Below, piece by piece: positions 37,733-39,918 of a DNA stretch of 39,918 bases. The position numbers were made by a program, and so were the translations under genes. The first letter of the stretch is position 1. Every line of letters starts with the position of its first letter. Under the pieces are notes generated by a model. It was given only the letters and a program-made list of their open reading frames with translations. It was not told the DNA's origin and made no database searches. The stretch is from CAYNFH01 sp964396385 (GTDB lineage Bacteria; Armatimonadota; Chthonomonadetes; Chthonomonadales; CAJBBX01): NCBI GenBank assembly GCA_964396385.1, contig CAYNFH010000031.1, positions 1 to 39,918 on the forward strand, read 5' to 3'.

Positions 37733-39918
37733 ATGCGCTTAGTCTTACTCCTCCTTTTCCTGTTCGGTACATTCTCCCCGGCACAGGATCCGGTTCCGCT
37801 CGTCACCGGAAGACTCATTACGCCCCTGGGGGAACAGGTGGAGGTGGGCAGCTTCCCCGCCAACATGGCCCTTACGCCGGACAAGCGGTACGTGGTGGTA
37901 ACCAACACCGGATTCCGCCAGTATCTCACCGTGCTGAGCGCGGACGACGGGCACATAGTCTCCCAGCTTCGGGTGAACGCCGCGCAGGGCGAGCCCAAGA
38001 TCGGGCTCTACTACGGGCTGGCGATGCGGGAGGAAGGAGACGCCACGAGGATCTACGCCTCCCGTGGTTCGGAGCAGCGTGTGGCCGTCTACCATCTGGA
38101 TCCCGCCGGCAAGCTCACCGACACCGGGTTGACGTTGGAAGCGCCGTCGGCGGTGCCGAATGGCAAGGCGCCGGTGGAGATAGCCGGCCTCGCCCTGAGC
38201 TCTGACGGCACGCGCCTCTACGCGGTCAACAACCACACGGGCGCGTTCACGCATATGAAGGGCTCGCTCCTGGTGCTGGACACGGCCGATACTACTCGGC
38301 ACATGGGGCGGGCCGGACCGGGGGCGGGAGGGCAGCCGGGACAGGGTGAGAGCGCCGTCATCCGGAAGGTCGAGCTGCCCGGATTTCCGTTCGCCATCGC
38401 GGGTCTGCCATCAGACCAACCTCCCCCGCCTCCTCTCGGCGGCCAGGCGGGCCCCCTGCCCGTCGGCAGCCTCTACGTCAGTAGCGAGCGGGACGGCGTT
38501 GTATCCGTGGTAGACGGGGACTCAGGCCGCCTTATTCGCAACATCCCCACGGGAGATCATCCGGTGGCCGTGCTCCCGGACCCGGCCGGGCAGCGCGTCT
38601 ACATCGCCAATGCCGGCAGCGACACGGTTAGCGTTATCGACATAGGGACGGAGCGAGTGGTCCGAACGATCCCGCTCCGGCCGGCGGACATGCGCGGGCT
38701 GCCGGGCGCCACTCCTACCGGTCTTGCGCTCTCTCCGGTCGGGCGGCGCCTCTACGTGACCCTGGCCGATCTCAACGCCGTTGCCGTCATAGACCTCGCG
38801 GCAGAAGGACGGAAGACCGATGACGATAGACGGACCGAATCCGGATCGGTCCTCCGTCCTCCGTCTCCGGTCCTCCTCGGCTACATTCCCGCGGGCTGGT
38901 ATCCCACGTCTGTGGTCGCCTCGCCGGACGGGAAGCGGCTCTTCGTGGCGAACGCCAAGGGGGTGCAGTCCCGGAATCCCAACGGCAAGGACGTGCGTGG
39001 TTGGGGCCAGTACATCCAGAACATCCTGGAGGGCACCGTCTCCGTCATTACCCTACCCTCCGACGCGGACCTGCCCTCTCTCACGGCGCAGGTAGTGGCG
39101 AACGCAGCGGGGGAGAGGGGGAGAAGGAGAGAAGGGGAGGCTCCGGAATCCGGGCCTGAACACCGCTCAGCCTCCGATCCCTCACCTCTCACCTCTCACC
39201 TCTCACCTCTCATCCAGCACGTCCTCTACATCATCAAAGAGAACCGGACGTACGACCAGGTGCTGGGCGATCTGCCGCAGGGGAACGGCGACCCCAGCCT
39301 CTGCATGTTCCCCCGCACGGTCACTCCCAACCAGCATGCCCTGGCCGAACGGTTCGCCCTGCTGGACAACTTCTATGACTGCGCGGAGGTATCCGCGGAC
39401 GGCTGGGACTGGTCCACTTCCGGCATGATCTCCGAGTACACCGGCCGCAACGCGCCCTACTACTACAGCGGGCGCGGCCGGAAGTACGACTTCGAGGGCG
39501 ACAACAACGACATGCCGGTGGACCTGCTCGCGATTCCAGACGTGGCGCGCGCGCCGGGAGGATACATCTGGGACCAGGTGGCCCGAAAGGGGCTCTCCTA
39601 CCGAAACTACGGCTTCTATCTGAGCTTCGCCGGACCCGCGGACCGTGGACCAGAGGGCCGGCCGCTGAAGATCAACAACACGCCGAACAAACGCGTCCTG
39701 GTGGGCCACACCGATCTCGACTTCCTCCAGTTCGACATGACCTATCCGGACAGCGACGCGCTCCAGAAATACGGCTTCACCTTCCCCAAACAGCGGAAGT
39801 CCTATGGCTCGCATAACGCGCCCAGCCGCTTCTCCGAGTGGAAGCGCGAGTTCGACGGATACGTGCAGTCCGGCAACATGCCGCGCTTCACCATGATACG
39901 GCTGCCGCGGGACCACAC
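37733..39918 (+). CDS. YncE-like beta-propeller / phosphoesterase fusion, C-terminal part beyond window
   Basis: An exported two-domain protein cut by the window end (728 residues visible, one open frame). Signal peptide MRLVLLLLFLFGTFSPAQ; residues about 25-455 form a YVTN/YncE beta-propeller (VYIANAGSDTVSVIDIGTER, RLYVTLADLNAVAVIDL); from about 495 a phosphoesterase (alkaline-phosphatase-superfamily) domain starts with HVLYIIKENRTYDQVLGDL, whose Glu-Asn is metal-binding in the family, then ERFALLDNFYDCAEVSADGW. GAGGGA precedes the ATG. Two linker segments are encoded by repeat tracts: residues about 362-382 and 458-494. Fusions of this type are known; their substrate is not settled. Confidence 0.9.
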   Translation, partial: MRLVLLLLFLFGTFSPAQDPVPLVTGRLITPLGEQVEVGSFPANMALTPDKRYVVVTNTGFRQYLTVLSADDGHIVSQLRVNAAQGEPKIGLYYGLAMREEGDATRIYASRGSEQRVAVYHLDPAGKLTDTGLTLEAPSAVPNGKAPVEIAGLALSSDGTRLYAVNNHTGAFTHMKGSLLVLDTADTTRHMGRAGPGAGGQPGQGESAVIRKVELPGFPFAIAGLPSDQPPPPPLGGQAGPLPVGSLYVSSERDGVVSVVDGDSGRLIRNIPTGDHPVAVLPDPAGQRVYIANAGSDTVSVIDIGTERVVRTIPLRPADMRGLPGATPTGLALSPVGRRLYVTLADLNAVAVIDLAAEGRKTDDDRRTESGSVLRPPSPVLLGYIPAGWYPTSVVASPDGKRLFVANAKGVQSRNPNGKDVRGWGQYIQNILEGTVSVITLPSDADLPSLTAQVVANAAGERGRRREGEAPESGPEHRSASDPSPLTSHLSPLIQHVLYIIKENRTYDQVLGDLPQGNGDPSLCMFPRTVTPNQHALAERFALLDNFYDCAEVSADGWDWSTSGMISEYTGRNAPYYYSGRGRKYDFEGDNNDMPVDLLAIPDVARAPGGYIWDQVARKGLSYRNYGFYLSFAGPADRGPEGRPLKINNTPNKRVLVGHTDLDFLQFDMTYPDSDALQKYGFTFPKQRKSYGSHNAPSRFSEWKREFDGYVQSGNMPRFTMIRLPRDH
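38817..38878. repeat. Heptamer tract CGTCCTC in the propeller domain
   Basis: GACCGAT, GACGATA, GACGGAC on the left and GGTCCTC, CGTCCTC, CGTCTCC, GGTCCTC on the right, partly complementary to each other. It encodes about 21 in-frame residues between two propeller blades (residues about 362-382). Confidence 0.75.
39106..39214. repeat. Heptamer tract CTCACCT in the interdomain linker
   Basis: G-rich GGGGGAGA units at the left, then (CTCACCT) repeated about five times (39179-39211) at the right. It stays in frame and encodes a linker including PLTSHLSPLTSHLSPL between the propeller and the phosphoesterase domain. Confidence 0.88.

Noticed and set aside
1..39918. tRNA, rRNA, transposase and prophage genes
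   Set aside because: I looked for cloverleaf-type tRNA ends, rRNA signatures, DDE transposase and integrase motifs and found none.

Overview
This 39.9 kb window comes from a GC-rich bacterial draft assembly; two runs of ten Ns at 19482-19491 and 23013-23022 are scaffold gaps. I cannot fix the phylum from sequence alone. DUF1559 pseudopilins with GFTLIEL N-termini, TPR membrane proteins, an FG-GAP/ASPIC protein, GH38 and GH13 glycosidases and sugar ABC genes suggest Armatimonadota or a related lineage (inference). Promoters of the TTGACA/TATAAT type are readable.

Layout. 1-3906: 3' end of phosphoglucomutase, a convergent membrane coiled-coil protein, and a GH38 alpha-mannosidase. 3908-14444 (mostly minus strand): two paralogous copies of one four-gene cassette, in the order small exported protein, DUF1559 pseudopilin, TPR membrane protein, 73-76 aa membrane protein. 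The copies are separated by a GH13 glycosidase (minus) and an NTF2-like secreted protein (plus). 14502-21408 (minus): a LacI regulator with its own promoter and a palindromic operator, then, further upstream, a sugar ABC importer (binding lipoprotein, two permeases, no ATPase) that contains an FG-GAP/ASPIC lipoprotein and a hicB-hicA toxin-antitoxin pair. 21528-25571 (minus): an FtsK/SpoIIIE translocase and a zinc/manganese-type ABC permease and ATPase. 25693-28705 (plus): two paralogous polytopic membrane proteins, the second frameshifted. 28702-36103 (minus): a tetR-tolC-MFP-RND efflux cluster. 36343-39918 (plus): a zinc-ribbon/DUF2007-like protein, a small exported protein, a GNAT acetyltransferase, and a YncE-like propeller/phosphoesterase cut by the window end.

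Two features stand out. First, the duplicated pseudopilin/TPR cassette looks like a defined functional unit; copy B lies directly behind the autoregulated lacI, so it may respond to sugars, while copy A has two strong sigma-70-type promoters of its own. Second, about sixteen tracts of 7- or 8-nt tandem repeats are scattered through the window, each with a different unit and many arranged as inverted pairs. They fill intergenic gaps and also lie inside coding regions: in signal-peptide n-regions, in interdomain linkers, and in the same loop of both membrane paralogs, where one copy is frameshifted. They also occupy the 5' end of a sugar permease that has no ordinary start codon ahead of its first helix.

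The carbohydrate genes (pgm, GH38, GH13, ABC importer, LacI) fit a saccharolytic, polysaccharide-scavenging lifestyle. No tRNA, rRNA, CRISPR array or transposase was found, and no stretch longer than 300 bases lacks a gene.
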